Shown here: in pieces, positions 42,619 to 55,154 of the stretch
Position numbering within the stretch: position 1 is the first letter of the stretch
How the letters are laid out: the number at the start of each line of letters is the position of its first letter
Assembly (NCBI GenBank): GCA_028819295.1
Contig: JAPPMA010000073.1
Location: 211 to 56,861, forward strand
DNA from: a bacterium
GTDB taxonomy: Bacteria > Actinomycetota > Acidimicrobiia > Acidimicrobiales > Bin134
DNA: 56,651 bases
Reading direction: 5' to 3'
Program-made: the position numbers and the translations under genes
Notes under the pieces: generated by a model
Seen by the model: only the letters and a program-made list of their open reading frames with translations
Database searches by the model: none
Told to the model about the DNA's origin: nothing

Positions 42619-43785
42619 TCAGGCGCTCTGTTCGAATACCACTTTGATGGCACCCCGAGAGCCGGCTTCGGCGGCGTGGGCGATGGCTTCTCGATAGCGG
42701 TCCAGGGGGTAGCGGGCTGACACCAGCCGCTCGAGTTTGGCTGAGTCCACCAGGTCGAATGCCAGATCGAAGCTGGTGGCGGTGCGGCCGTGGGCGAGGG
42801 TTTCAGTGCCGTAGGTGTAGGCGCCCACGAGCTCGGTTTCCCGGTGCCACAACCCGGTCAGATCGACTCGGGCCGCCTCGGGCATGCCCAACAGCACCAC
42901 TCGGCCGCGGGGACGGGTGATGGCGATGGCATCGGCCACCGAAGCAGGGCTGCCCACTGCGTCGATGGTTATGTCCATCCCGCTGGACAGGTAGCTGCCC
43001 AGCATCCGGCAACCGCAGAATCGCCGCACTGCTCGCCGCATTTCGCCGGGGTCCACCACGATATCGGCGCCCAACTCGGAGGCCAGGTTCCGCTGATGGG
43101 GATACTTGGCGGTGACGATGATCGTTCCCGCTGGCGTCAACGCCCGCAGCGCAGCCACCGAGCACAGCCCCATGGTGCCCGCTCCGAGCACTGCCACCGA
43201 GGCCCCTGACTCGACTTGGGCCTTCAGGGCGGCGTGGACCCCGCCCGCGGCCGGCTCCAGCATCACCGCGGCCTCATCGCTGAAGTGCTCTGGCACAGGG
43301 TGAAGCTGGCTCTGGTGGGCTACCAGCGCCTCTCCCCATCCGCCGCCGGTGCTGGAGCAGAAGCCGATCTGGATGCCGTCCTTGATTTCGCCCCCCAGCA
43401 GGTAGCCGTAGTCGTTGCCGTCGCCGGGGGCGGCACCGGGAAAGGGCAGAGGCTCATTTCGGGTTGCCGGTCCCAAAACCGGCTCGAGGGCCAAGCGGCT
43501 GCCGTTGTGGTCGATGCCCACCACCTCGTGGCCGGGGATGAAGGGAAACGAGACCAAGGGCTCGAAATAGCGGGAGGACCGGCCCTCCACGGTGGCCAGA
43601 TCTGATCCGCAGATGCCGGTCAGCCGGGGTCTGATCGTGCGCCAGTCAGGTCCGGGCAGCTCGGGCGGATCAACCTCGTGCAGGCTCAGAGGCCCTACCT
43701 TGCCGCCGGCGCCGGGGACCATCCGGGAGGCCGCGGCGGCGGCCGCATATCGAGCGAGTTTGCGCTCGAAGATCAATGCCTGCAC
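42619..43785 (-). CDS. medium-chain alcohol dehydrogenase, structural zinc site absent
   Basis: A 388-residue MDR-family enzyme. The catalytic zinc ligands are present (GICGSD, GHEVVG) together with the Rossmann motif VLGAGTMGLCSVAAL and ITIDAVGSPASV. Where the structural zinc lobe with four cysteines usually follows GHE, the sequence has LGPATRNEPLPFPGAAPG with no cysteine. The substrate is unknown; members include sorbitol, threonine and glutathione-independent dehydrogenases. GTG 43785 lies 24 nt after the M23 peptidase stop. Confidence 0.87.
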   Translation of the reverse strand: MQALIFERKLARYAAAAAASRMVPGAGGKVGPLSLHEVDPPELPGPDWRTIRPRLTGICGSDLATVEGRSSRYFEPLVSFPFIPGHEVVGIDHNGSRLALEPVLGPATRNEPLPFPGAAPGDGNDYGYLLGGEIKDGIQIGFCSSTGGGWGEALVAHQSQLHPVPEHFSDEAAVMLEPAAGGVHAALKAQVESGASVAVLGAGTMGLCSVAALRALTPAGTIIVTAKYPHQRNLASELGADIVVDPGEMRRAVRRFCGCRMLGSYLSSGMDITIDAVGSPASVADAIAITRPRGRVVLLGMPEAARVDLTGLWHRETELVGAYTYGTETLAHGRTATSFDLAFDLVDSAKLERLVSARYPLDRYREAIAHAAEAGSRGAIKVVFEQSA

Positions 43786-43809
43786 GAAGACGCCTGTCTG
43801 CCCGCGGGG

Positions 43810-45144
43810 TTAGAGGTACTTCGCCGGGTCGCGGGGCGAGCCCTTGTAGCGGATTTCGAAGTGGAGGTGGGGGCCGGTGGACCAGCCGGTGCTGCCGATC
43901 CCACCGATGACCTCGCCGATTGCCACTTGGTCGCCGACGGACACGTCGTAGCGCGAGAGGTGGGCGTACAGCGTGGTCCACCCACCGCCGTGGTCGATGA
44001 CTATCGTGTTTCCGTATCCCCCGCGAGATTGAACCTGGATCACGGTACCGGAGGCCGCGGCCTGAATGGGATCGCCGGTGTTGGCGGCGTAGTCCAGGCC
44101 AGCGTGGAAACGCACGGTGCCGAAGATGGGGTGAACCCGGTTTCCATACCCTGATACAAGCGGACCCGTCACCGGTGTGAAGAACCTGGGTGGAGCGGGG
44201 ATCTCGATATCGTCGAACTGGCCGAGGCGCTCTTGGGCAGCAAGGAGGTCCAAGTCGGCTTGCCTCTGGCGCTCCAACTCGGCCAAGCGGGCCAGCTCCG
44301 CTTCGCGCTTCTGCCGCTCTTCCTCGAGACGGATTCGCTCTCTCTCCCGCTCGATCTCATCTTCGATTGCTTCGATGTCTTGGTTGAGTCCAGATATTTC
44401 ACCCTCGAGGTCGGCTTGGGCTTGGGCTTCGGCATCGATTCTCGCTTGGAGGAGATCCCGTTTGCGGTTCCACTCGTCTTGCAGCTTCTTCTGCGCTCTT
44501 TCGAGTTCGGCCAGGTCGGCCAGGGCTTCTTCGATTTCGGCTTGGGCTTGCTCTATCTCGACCTGGGCCCGCTCGGCTTGCTGCACCGTGACGTGCTGAT
44601 CGTCTTTGGCTTGGCGCAGTCGGTCGATGAGCACTTGAGCGTCGGCGCCGAGCTCTTCGATGTAGTACTGGCGGCGGGCGTTCCGGTTGGGGTCGCCGTC
44701 TTGGAGCAGGAAGTTTTGCTCGTACACCAAGTCCAGATAGATGTCGACCACTTGGGTGCGCAGCCGCTCTTGGATGGCCTCGATATCCTCGTCTAGCTCA
44801 GCATCCCGCTTTCGGGCCACGGCAACACGCTCTTGGGCTGCGGTTTGGGAAAGCTCTACCGCTCGCAGCCGAGCCTCCGCTGCGGCGATCCAATTGTTGA
44901 CCTCGATCAGGGCGGCGTTCACCTCTTCGATCTGAGCGTTGGTCACATTCAGCTCTTCGATGGCGAACAGCGCATCGCTCTTCAGCATCTCCTGCTCTCG
45001 CTGCCGCGCTTCTATTTCCCGTTTTTTCTCCTCGATCTGGCGCTCGCGCTCTTCGAAGAACGAGTCTTGGGCCGCGCTGGGAGTACACACGGCCAGCGGC
45101 ATAATGGCCGCTAACAGGCAGACAATCCGCAAGAACTTGTGCAT
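43810..45144 (-). CDS. secreted M23 peptidase with coiled coil, EnvC/RipA-activator type
   Basis: A 444-residue protein with a signal peptide (LRIVCLLAAIMPLAV), then about 290 residues of continuous coiled coil (ERERQIEEKKREIEARQREQ onward), and a C-terminal LytM/M23 domain. The zinc site is complete: RFHAGLDYA and GPHLHFE. The architecture equals EnvC and the FtsEX-linked actinobacterial peptidoglycan hydrolases, but with an intact active site it may be a true endopeptidase. It has a clear promoter at 45187-45215. No ftsE/ftsX is nearby. Confidence 0.92.
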   Translation of the reverse strand: MHKFLRIVCLLAAIMPLAVCTPSAAQDSFFEERERQIEEKKREIEARQREQEMLKSDALFAIEELNVTNAQIEEVNAALIEVNNWIAAAEARLRAVELSQTAAQERVAVARKRDAELDEDIEAIQERLRTQVVDIYLDLVYEQNFLLQDGDPNRNARRQYYIEELGADAQVLIDRLRQAKDDQHVTVQQAERAQVEIEQAQAEIEEALADLAELERAQKKLQDEWNRKRDLLQARIDAEAQAQADLEGEISGLNQDIEAIEDEIERERERIRLEEERQKREAELARLAELERQRQADLDLLAAQERLGQFDDIEIPAPPRFFTPVTGPLVSGYGNRVHPIFGTVRFHAGLDYAANTGDPIQAAASGTVIQVQSRGGYGNTIVIDHGGGWTTLYAHLSRYDVSVGDQVAIGEVIGGIGSTGWSTGPHLHFEIRYKGSPRDPAKYL

Positions 45145-45186
45145 AAGGGGAAGTGGACAGCGGCGCCGACTACGGCATTAGCAACA

Positions 45187-45215
45187 ATTGTAACCAAATT
45201 GCAATATTATTACAA
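45187..45215 (-). promoter_or_regulatory. sigma-A-type promoter of the M23 peptidase gene
   Basis: On the minus strand TTGTAA (45210-45215) and TACAAT (45187-45192) are separated by exactly 17 nt. The start codon lies 43 nt downstream. The surrounding 40 bp are strikingly AT-rich for this window. Confidence 0.7.
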
Positions 45216-45301
45216 GTGCTCATCGCTGTGGGTTGTGTAGTTTGTGTGGCCGATGACTTGGCTGGTGAACCGGCGGTTTCTCTGGACGCTGCCGGCATGG
45301 A

Positions 45302-45307
45302 TACCCT
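45302..45307 (+). promoter_or_regulatory. -10 box TACCCT, 6 nt before GTG 45314
   Basis: A leaderless-type hexamer; no ribosome site is visible. Confidence 0.4.
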
Positions 45308-45313
45308 GAGACA

Positions 45314-45715
45314 GTGTCCGGGCCGCTGAATCGCCGAGAACGAGTGATCTTGGCCGAGGATTTGGCCGGGGTGGCTGAGGGCACCCCCGGCGAGGTGATG
45401 CTCCACACCGGCATGCGGTGGGTGCGCTACAGGGTTCGATTCGACAATGGGGCCGAGCGGGGGTCCATCCACCGCGCCAAGTTGGTGAAGGCCGAGGAGT
45501 GGGAGGACTTTCTGGCCGGCCGGGCGGTCGCCGAGGCTGCGGCCGAGGCGGCCGCTGAGGCGGGAGAGTTGGCTGAAGGGTCGAGCGTCGACGTTGGGGA
45601 GCAGCCTTCCGAAGCCGGCGATGCCGCCGGAGGCGACATGGTTGTGAACGGGGCGACGCTGCCTGCTCACTTGCTGGCCCGCAGTGCCGCAGCCCGCGAG
45701 CGTTTGGACGGTTAG
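45314..45715 (+). CDS. hypothetical protein
   Basis: A 133-residue acidic protein not recognised. The N-terminal 60 residues look like a small beta-barrel: AEGTPGEVMLHTGMRWVRYR followed by VRFDNGAERGSIHRAKLV, a pattern seen in KOW/SH3-like regulatory domains. An Ala/Glu-rich helix (AVAEAAAEAAAEAGELAEG) and a polar C-terminus follow. It lies between the M23 gene (divergent) and the acyl-CoA dehydrogenase gene (convergent, 58 nt). Codon bias and the leaderless -10 box support it as a real gene. Confidence 0.6.
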   Translation: MSGPLNRRERVILAEDLAGVAEGTPGEVMLHTGMRWVRYRVRFDNGAERGSIHRAKLVKAEEWEDFLAGRAVAEAAAEAAAEAGELAEGSSVDVGEQPSEAGDAAGGDMVVNGATLPAHLLARSAAARERLDG

Positions 45716-45773
45716 GGGCCACCCCTAACAACGCCCCAATCCCCGGATCTCCGCTTAGACGCGAGACACACCA

Positions 45774-47489
45774 CTAGCCCAGCGCAGCGGCGCCAGAGGT
45801 CACCGCTGGAAGAAGAGCCGGGGCGGTCGGGAGGATCTGGTCGAGGTAGAACCGGCTGGAGCGCTCCTTGGCGGTCCAAAACCCGGACCGATGCGGTTCA
45901 GCCGGCCCAAGCTGCTGAGCTGCGTCCCAGGTTCGGGCCATGACCCAGCCGCCGATCGTGAGGCCGAGCATGTGCAGGAACGGGGTTGCGCCCGCCAGAG
46001 CGTCGTCGCCGGGGTGGTCGCGCAGCCACCGTGCGGCTTCGGCCACCGCGTCGGCGGCTTCGTCAAGGCTTTTGTCCAAGCCGGCCATTTCTTGAAGCAG
46101 CTCGGCCAAAGGAGCGCCGTCGCCCATGGAGAGCTTGCGACTCACGAGATCTATGGCCTGGATGCCGTTGGTGCCTTCGTAGATGGGGGCGATGCGGCTG
46201 TCGCGCCAGTGCTGGGCCGCACCGGTCTCCTCGATGAAGCCCATTCCCCCGTGTACCTGGATGCCCATTGACGCCACCTCGACTCCCTGGTCGGTACACC
46301 AGGCTTTCGATACCGGGGTGAGCAGCTCAGCGCGGTGCTGGGCGCGCCGTCGGCGCGTGGCATCGGGGTGGCGGGCAGCCCGGTCGTCCTCTATTGCGTT
46401 GAGATACAGCACCCCCCGCATGGCCTCGGTGCGGGCTCGCATGTCGAGCAGCATTCGGCGCACGTCGGGGTGCTGGTTGATGGGAGCTTGGGTACCCGGC
46501 TCGGTGTCGGCGCGGCGGCCCTGGCGACGCTCGGCGGCGAAGGCTGCCGCTTGCTGGTAGGCCCGCTCGGCCACGGCCAGACCCTCCAGCCCCACGAGAA
46601 GGCGGGCTTTGTTCATCATGGTGAACATCAGGCGCATCCCCTCGTGGGGCTCTCCCACGAGCTCGCCGACCGCGCCGTCGAGTTCCATGACGCAGGTGGG
46701 GCTGGCGTGAATGCCGACCTTGTGCTCCAGGCCGATGCACCGGATGGCGTTGCGCTCGCCGAGAGCGCCGTCTGGTCCCAGCGAGTATTTGGGCACGATG
46801 AACAGGGATATGCCCCGGGTGCCGTCCGGCGCGTCGGGCGTGCGGGCGAGCACGCAATGGACGATGTTGTCGGCCATATCGTGTTCGCCCCAGGTTATGA
46901 AGATCTTCTGGCCCCACAGCCGGTAGCTTCCATCAGCTTGAGGCTCGGCCCGAGTGGCGAGCGCGCCGACATCGGAGCCGGCTTGAGGCTCGGTCAGCAG
47001 CATGGTGCCGGTCCATGTGCCGCTGACCAGCGAAGGCAGCCAACGACGTTTCTGCTCCGGACTGCCGTGGGCGCTTAGCGCACCGATCGCGCTCTGGCTG
47101 AGCATCGGGCACAAGGAGAACGCCATATTGGCCGACGCGACCATTTCCTGGATGGCCACGTCGACCACCAGCGGAAACCCGGCACCCCCGTGCTCAGCAT
47201 CAGCCGACACTGCGGTCCAGCCCCCGCTGATGAACTGCTGGTACGCCTGACGGAAGCCCTCAGGGGTGACCACGTCGCCGCTGTCGCTGAGCACACTGCC
47301 GGTTTGATCTCCTGTCCGGTTGGTGGGAGCGATGACCTCGGCGGCCAGCCGCCCGGCCTCAGCCAGGAGATCCTCGGTATGGTCGAGGCCGATTTCCGAC
47401 CACGCGGGTAGCCGGGCCAAGTCGTCCAAGCCTGCGATGTGGCGCAGTGCGAAGGCAATGTCGTCCAGGGGAGGGTTGTAGGGGCTCAT
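45774..47489 (-). CDS. acyl-CoA dehydrogenase, FadE5/DmdC type
   Basis: A 571-residue flavoprotein of the long acyl-CoA dehydrogenase subgroup. Motifs are GTMLLTEPQAGSDVGALATR, GQKIFITWGEHD, the GMGFIEETGAAQHWRDSRIA region and PIYEGTNGIQAIDLVSRKL, followed by a roughly 120-residue C-terminal domain typical of FadE5- and DmdC-like enzymes. ATG 47489 is one base after the meaB stop, so it is the last gene of the mutase operon. It probably oxidises the branched or straight acyl-CoA handled by that mutase. Confidence 0.9.
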   Translation of the reverse strand: MSPYNPPLDDIAFALRHIAGLDDLARLPAWSEIGLDHTEDLLAEAGRLAAEVIAPTNRTGDQTGSVLSDSGDVVTPEGFRQAYQQFISGGWTAVSADAEHGGAGFPLVVDVAIQEMVASANMAFSLCPMLSQSAIGALSAHGSPEQKRRWLPSLVSGTWTGTMLLTEPQAGSDVGALATRAEPQADGSYRLWGQKIFITWGEHDMADNIVHCVLARTPDAPDGTRGISLFIVPKYSLGPDGALGERNAIRCIGLEHKVGIHASPTCVMELDGAVGELVGEPHEGMRLMFTMMNKARLLVGLEGLAVAERAYQQAAAFAAERRQGRRADTEPGTQAPINQHPDVRRMLLDMRARTEAMRGVLYLNAIEDDRAARHPDATRRRRAQHRAELLTPVSKAWCTDQGVEVASMGIQVHGGMGFIEETGAAQHWRDSRIAPIYEGTNGIQAIDLVSRKLSMGDGAPLAELLQEMAGLDKSLDEAADAVAEAARWLRDHPGDDALAGATPFLHMLGLTIGGWVMARTWDAAQQLGPAEPHRSGFWTAKERSSRFYLDQILPTAPALLPAVTSGAAALG

Positions 47490-47490
47490 T

Positions 47491-48450
47491 TCAGTCTTCA
47501 GGGGGGTTGTCGGGGTTAAGCGGCGAAAGCAGCAGTTCGGCGGCGGCGGGGGAGAGCTCATTGCGGTCTACTCGCTCAAGGACGGTTTCTCCTGACTCGT
47601 TTTGAACGATCTGGTGAACTCGTTCGCTCAGATGGAGTTTGATGCGGTCGGCCACCTCACCTCGGCGCCTTCGGCTGCGTCGGTGGACCAGCTCGCCGGA
47701 GCGGTGAAGATGAGCAATGTGGCGCCCGATCTCCGTCCACAGGTCGTCGATGCCCTCCCCCTCGGTGGCGGCGGTCAGCACGATGGGGGCCCGCCACCCG
47801 CACTGATGGCCGAGGTCTAGCATCACCTCCAAGTCCCGGCGGGTGCCGCGGGCATCGGGGCGGTCGGCTTTGTTCACCACGAGAACGTCGGCGACCTCTA
47901 GCAGCCCGGCCTTGTTGGCCTGCACGGCATCACCCCAGCCAGGGGTCACAACCACCACGGCGGTATCGGCAGCAGTCGCAATCGAAACCTCCACCTGGCC
48001 CACGCCCACGGTCTCCACAAAGATGGGATCGCACCCGGCGGCATCGAGCACGCGGACAGCGTCGGGCACCGCCACCGACAGTCCGCCGGCGTGGCCGCGG
48101 GTGGCCATCGACCGGATGAAGGCGCCGCTGCCCGCATAGTTGTCCATGCGGATCCGGTCGCCCAAAATGGCGCCACCGGTGAGCGGTGAGCTGGGATCGA
48201 CGGCCAGTATGGCGGGCCGGGCTGTTCCTGCGACTGCGGCCAGTCGCCCGGTTATGGTGGACTTTCCCACTCCCGGCGCGCCGGTGACTCCCACAATCCT
48301 GGCCTGGCCGGCGTCGCGATGAGCCCGCTCCGACACCCTGGCGGCGACCTCGCTCTGCCGTTCCACCATGGTGAGCAGCTTTCCGAGTCCCCGCTGGTCC
48401 CCGCCGCGGGCCGAGTCGAACAACTCGTCGATGAGGTTGTGGTTCACCAT
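47491..48450 (-). CDS. meaB: MeaB-type GTPase, acyl-CoA mutase chaperone
   Basis: A 319-residue G3E GTPase. The P-loop GAPGVGKSTITGRL is near residue 56, followed by AVDPSSPLTGGAILGDRIRM, FVETVGVGQVEV and the NKAD specificity motif. MeaB protects B12-dependent mutases from inactivation and gates cofactor loading. It lies 28 nt after the small mutase subunit and one base before the acyl-CoA dehydrogenase gene. Confidence 0.95.
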   Translation of the reverse strand: MVNHNLIDELFDSARGGDQRGLGKLLTMVERQSEVAARVSERAHRDAGQARIVGVTGAPGVGKSTITGRLAAVAGTARPAILAVDPSSPLTGGAILGDRIRMDNYAGSGAFIRSMATRGHAGGLSVAVPDAVRVLDAAGCDPIFVETVGVGQVEVSIATAADTAVVVVTPGWGDAVQANKAGLLEVADVLVVNKADRPDARGTRRDLEVMLDLGHQCGWRAPIVLTAATEGEGIDDLWTEIGRHIAHLHRSGELVHRRSRRRRGEVADRIKLHLSERVHQIVQNESGETVLERVDRNELSPAAAELLLSPLNPDNPPED

Positions 48451-48478
48451 TCGGGATGCTTGACGACGGGATCGGGGT

Positions 48479-48931
48479 TCACTGGGAGGCGGCCTGGCGA
48501 CTCACAGAGGCCTTCACTGCGGACACCACTTCCTCGGCCGATGCGCCGGGGCCGATGACTGCGGCCACTCCCGAATCGGTGAGGGTGGGGACGTCGTCGG
48601 CGGGCACGATTCCGCCGATCACCACCGGCACATCCAAGCCGGCCTGGTCGACCGCCTGCACCATTCGCGGGGCCAGGGTGAGATGGCCGGCATTGTGCAT
48701 GGAAAGCCCGATGACATCGGCGTCTTCCTGCTCGCAGGCAGCCACAATGCTGTCGGTGGTCTGACGCAGACCCAGATAGATCACTTCCATGCCGGCGTCC
48801 CTCAGGGTGCGGGCCACGACCTTCAGGCCTCGGTCGTGCCCGTCGAACCCCAGTTTGGCCAAGACCACCCGAATCGGGGCCTCGGTTTCGGCGCTTGGGG
48901 GAAGGGATGCGTTGACAGGAGGCTCGCCCAT
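48479..48931 (-). CDS. acyl-CoA mutase small subunit, cobalamin-binding
   Basis: A 150-residue B12-binding domain. The base-off signature is GFDGHDRGLKVVA (DxHxxG), with IGLSMHNAGH and VVIGGIVPADD as the later nucleotide-tail contacts. It works with the large subunit encoded just upstream (4 nt gap), as in two-subunit isobutyryl-CoA or archaeal-type methylmalonyl-CoA mutases. ATG 48931 was chosen; an upstream start at 48958 would overlap the large-subunit gene. Confidence 0.93.
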   Translation of the reverse strand: MGEPPVNASLPPSAETEAPIRVVLAKLGFDGHDRGLKVVARTLRDAGMEVIYLGLRQTTDSIVAACEQEDADVIGLSMHNAGHLTLAPRMVQAVDQAGLDVPVVIGGIVPADDVPTLTDSGVAAVIGPGASAEEVVSAVKASVSRQAASQ

Positions 48932-48935
48932 CAGC

Positions 48936-50501
<1,566 letters not shown>

Positions 50502-50507
50502 GGGGTA

Positions 50508-50513
50508 ATCCTA
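50508..50513 (-). promoter_or_regulatory. -10 box TAGGAT, 6 nt before the mutase GTG
   Basis: A minus-strand leaderless-type -10 hexamer for the mutase operon. Confidence 0.5.
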
Positions 50514-50528
50514 TCAAGGAAGTCCGAT

Positions 50529-50544
50529 AGTTGGAAGTCCAACT
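50529..50544. promoter_or_regulatory. palindromic operator candidate of the mutase operon
   Basis: AGTTGGAAGTCCAACT has perfect 7-bp arms around a 2-bp centre. An extra GGAAGTCC lies 14 bp away at 50519. The palindrome covers the expected -35 position of the mutase promoter, so a bound repressor would block it. No regulator gene is adjacent. Confidence 0.5.
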
Positions 50545-50623
50545 AATGATCGGGTGGAACCCTCTTCCCGTGCCGCCTTGCTGGGATTCGAGGAACTTGT
50601 ATGCGCTTGACCGCGCCTCCCCA

Positions 50624-50629
50624 TAGGCT
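50624..50629 (+). promoter_or_regulatory. -10 box TAGGCT, 6 nt before ATG 50636
   Basis: A leaderless-type hexamer; no ribosome site precedes the ATG. Confidence 0.5.
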
Positions 50630-50635
50630 CTTGGC

Positions 50636-51025
50636 ATGAGCGATGATGCTGCGATCAGAAACGTTGTCGCCCGATTGGCGCAGCTGGCTGACGAGGGCGA
50701 TCTGGAGGAGTACGCGGGGTTGTTCGCGGACGACGCTCGGTGGGAGATGCCGGAGTCGTCGATTCAGGGGAGGGAGAACCTCTTGGCCGGAGCCATTGAG
50801 CGGCGCGCCGCGGGTACTGTCGGACCTGGAAGCAACACCCGCCATGTGGTGACCACCCAAGCGGTGACGGTGACCGGCGACGAGGCCGCCTCCGATTCCT
50901 ATTGGCAGTTTTGGGTTAACACCGCCTCAGAGCCGTCGGTTGCGCTGTTCGGCACCTACCGGGACCGACTGGTGCGCACGGATGGCGGTTGGAAGCTGGC
51001 TCACCGCGTCATCTCGTTCGACTAG
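50636..51025 (+). CDS. SnoaL-like (NTF2 fold) protein
   Basis: A 129-residue cone-shaped alpha+beta protein. The N-terminal helices IRNVVARLAQLADEGDLEEY, LFADDARWEMP, NTRHVVTTQAV and YRDRLVRTDGGWKLAHRVI give the SnoaL_4/NTF2 pattern seen in polyketide cyclases, steroid isomerases and dioxygenase small subunits. The substrate is unknown. It is divergent from the mutase operon. Confidence 0.85.
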   Translation: MSDDAAIRNVVARLAQLADEGDLEEYAGLFADDARWEMPESSIQGRENLLAGAIERRAAGTVGPGSNTRHVVTTQAVTVTGDEAASDSYWQFWVNTASEPSVALFGTYRDRLVRTDGGWKLAHRVISFD

Positions 51026-51114
51026 CGCGGCGCAACCCATCGGCATCACCGGTCAAGTGCCCAGCATGGTTGGGGGTGGGGAGGGGGGCAATCGCCTCTG
51101 AGCGCCGCGGTGGG

Positions 51115-51120
51115 TAACGT
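51115..51120 (+). promoter_or_regulatory. -10 box TAACGT, 6 nt before GTG 51127
   Basis: A leaderless-type hexamer for the MazG-like gene. Confidence 0.45.
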
Positions 51121-51126
51121 GCGGCG

Positions 51127-53650
<2,524 letters not shown>

Positions 53651-53658
53651 GACACAAA

Positions 53659-53664
53659 ACGCTA
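53659..53664 (-). promoter_or_regulatory. -10 box TAGCGT, 8 nt before the lysC GTG
   Basis: A nearly leaderless -10 hexamer for the lysC transcript. Confidence 0.4.
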
Positions 53665-53715
53665 CCGGCCCTTGATCACTGCTCCGGTGGTTGTATTCCG
53701 AGTTTTTTCGCCTAC

Positions 53716-53721
53716 TAAGTT
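53716..53721 (+). promoter_or_regulatory. -10 box TAAGTT, 7 nt before ATG 53729
   Basis: A leaderless-type hexamer for the cyclophilin-like gene. Confidence 0.4.
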
Positions 53722-53728
53722 CTCACCG

Positions 53729-55120
53729 ATGGCCACCAGCAAACGGCAGCGGCAACGGCAGCGTCGACAAGTCGCCCAGCAGCGGGCCAAAGCCACGGCA
53801 GTCCGTGGGCGAATCCGCTCCCGAGGAACGAGGATCATGCTGATCGCCGGGGTGATCGTGGTGGCCGTGGTGATTTTCTGGTTGGTGGTACGGGGCGGCG
53901 ATGAGAGCGCCACCGAGGTCATCGTCGAGGACATCGATTTCCCGGATCTTCCTCCGCCCCCGGCGCCGGGCGCAGAGCGGACATACGAGTCGGCGCCGGA
54001 TCAGTTCCTTGATCCTGGACTCCGGTACTCGGCGGTGTTCGACACCAGCCGCGGGGTGATTCGGGTGAGCCTTGATCAAGAGCTGTCCCCGGAGGCGGTG
54101 AACGCTTTCGCGGTTTTGGCCGACGACGGTTATTACGACGGAACGGCCATCTTCCACACCGACCCCATTGGCGGATACATCCAAGGGGGATCGCCCCACA
54201 CCAACAACGCCGACGATCCTGGCCCGGGTTTCACCGTAGCGTCGGCCGAATCGGTTGATTACCAGGCGGGCCAACTTCTGTTGTCAGCGGAGGGAAGCTC
54301 CACCGGCCAGCTCCTCTTCTTGGCCGAAGATGACTTCCAGCCCTCCCCACCGATGTCGGGCCTGACAGTGCTGGGCCAGATCGAGGACAACAGCCTTGGC
54401 TTGATTCGTGCCATCCTCAACAGCCATGTCGACGACCCCGACACCTCTTTTGGAGGGCGGCCTTCGGAGTCGGTCATCATCAACTCCATCGATATACAAA
54501 CCACCGAAACCACTCCTGAAGGGAGCATTGATTTGAGCGGATGTCCACCAGCAGACGGATCTGGGCCACAGGTTCTGGATTTCGACGGTCCCCAGCCCAT
54601 GTGCTTGGACCCGTCCAGGCAGTACACCGCGGTGTTCGACACCACCGCGGGGGAGATGCGGATCGCCCTCGATGTGGCCAACACGCCGATCACGGCCAAC
54701 AACTTCGCCGTGCTGGCCCGGTACCACTATTACGACGACACGCTGTTGTTCCGCACCGACCCCAGCATCGGCATCATCCAGGGCGGGGCGCCCCACACCA
54801 ATTCCCCATCCGATCCGGGGCCGGGCTACACCATTCCCGACGAGGGATCGGAGTTCACCTACGAGCCGGGCCAGATTGTGATGGCCCGCACCGCGGCGCC
54901 CAACAGCGCCAGCGCCCAGTTCTTCTTCGCGGTGAATGAGAACACCGCCCTGCTCAACAATCAGGGCACCTATGTGGTGTTCGGCCAGATGGACGGTGCA
55001 AGCCTGGCGGTGGCCGAGGCCATTTTGGCCAGCCACGAGGACCAGCCCGGCAACCCGCTGGGCGGCGGACCGAGCCCCCAGGTCATCGTCAACTCGGTCA
55101 CCATCGAAGAATCCGGCTAG
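53729..55120 (+). CDS. membrane-anchored protein with two cyclophilin-like domains
   Basis: A 463-residue protein from ATG 53729. A very basic N-terminus (KRQRQRQRRQVAQQRAKATA) precedes one membrane helix (IMLIAGVIVVAVVIFWLVV), and an acidic Pro-rich linker leads to two extracytoplasmic cyclophilin folds (about 85-245 and 275-460). Both contain GYIQGG/GIIQGG and the GPGFTV/GPGYTI strands. The catalytic Arg of FHRV is replaced in both (FHTDP and FRTDP); the second keeps SAQFFFAV. They may be weak isomerases or chaperone/binding domains. Confidence 0.85.
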   Translation: MATSKRQRQRQRRQVAQQRAKATAVRGRIRSRGTRIMLIAGVIVVAVVIFWLVVRGGDESATEVIVEDIDFPDLPPPPAPGAERTYESAPDQFLDPGLRYSAVFDTSRGVIRVSLDQELSPEAVNAFAVLADDGYYDGTAIFHTDPIGGYIQGGSPHTNNADDPGPGFTVASAESVDYQAGQLLLSAEGSSTGQLLFLAEDDFQPSPPMSGLTVLGQIEDNSLGLIRAILNSHVDDPDTSFGGRPSESVIINSIDIQTTETTPEGSIDLSGCPPADGSGPQVLDFDGPQPMCLDPSRQYTAVFDTTAGEMRIALDVANTPITANNFAVLARYHYYDDTLLFRTDPSIGIIQGGAPHTNSPSDPGPGYTIPDEGSEFTYEPGQIVMARTAAPNSASAQFFFAVNENTALLNNQGTYVVFGQMDGASLAVAEAILASHEDQPGNPLGGGPSPQVIVNSVTIEESG

Positions 55121-55154
55121 TCCCACAGTTCCGCCCCTCCGGGTGGGGCAGAGT

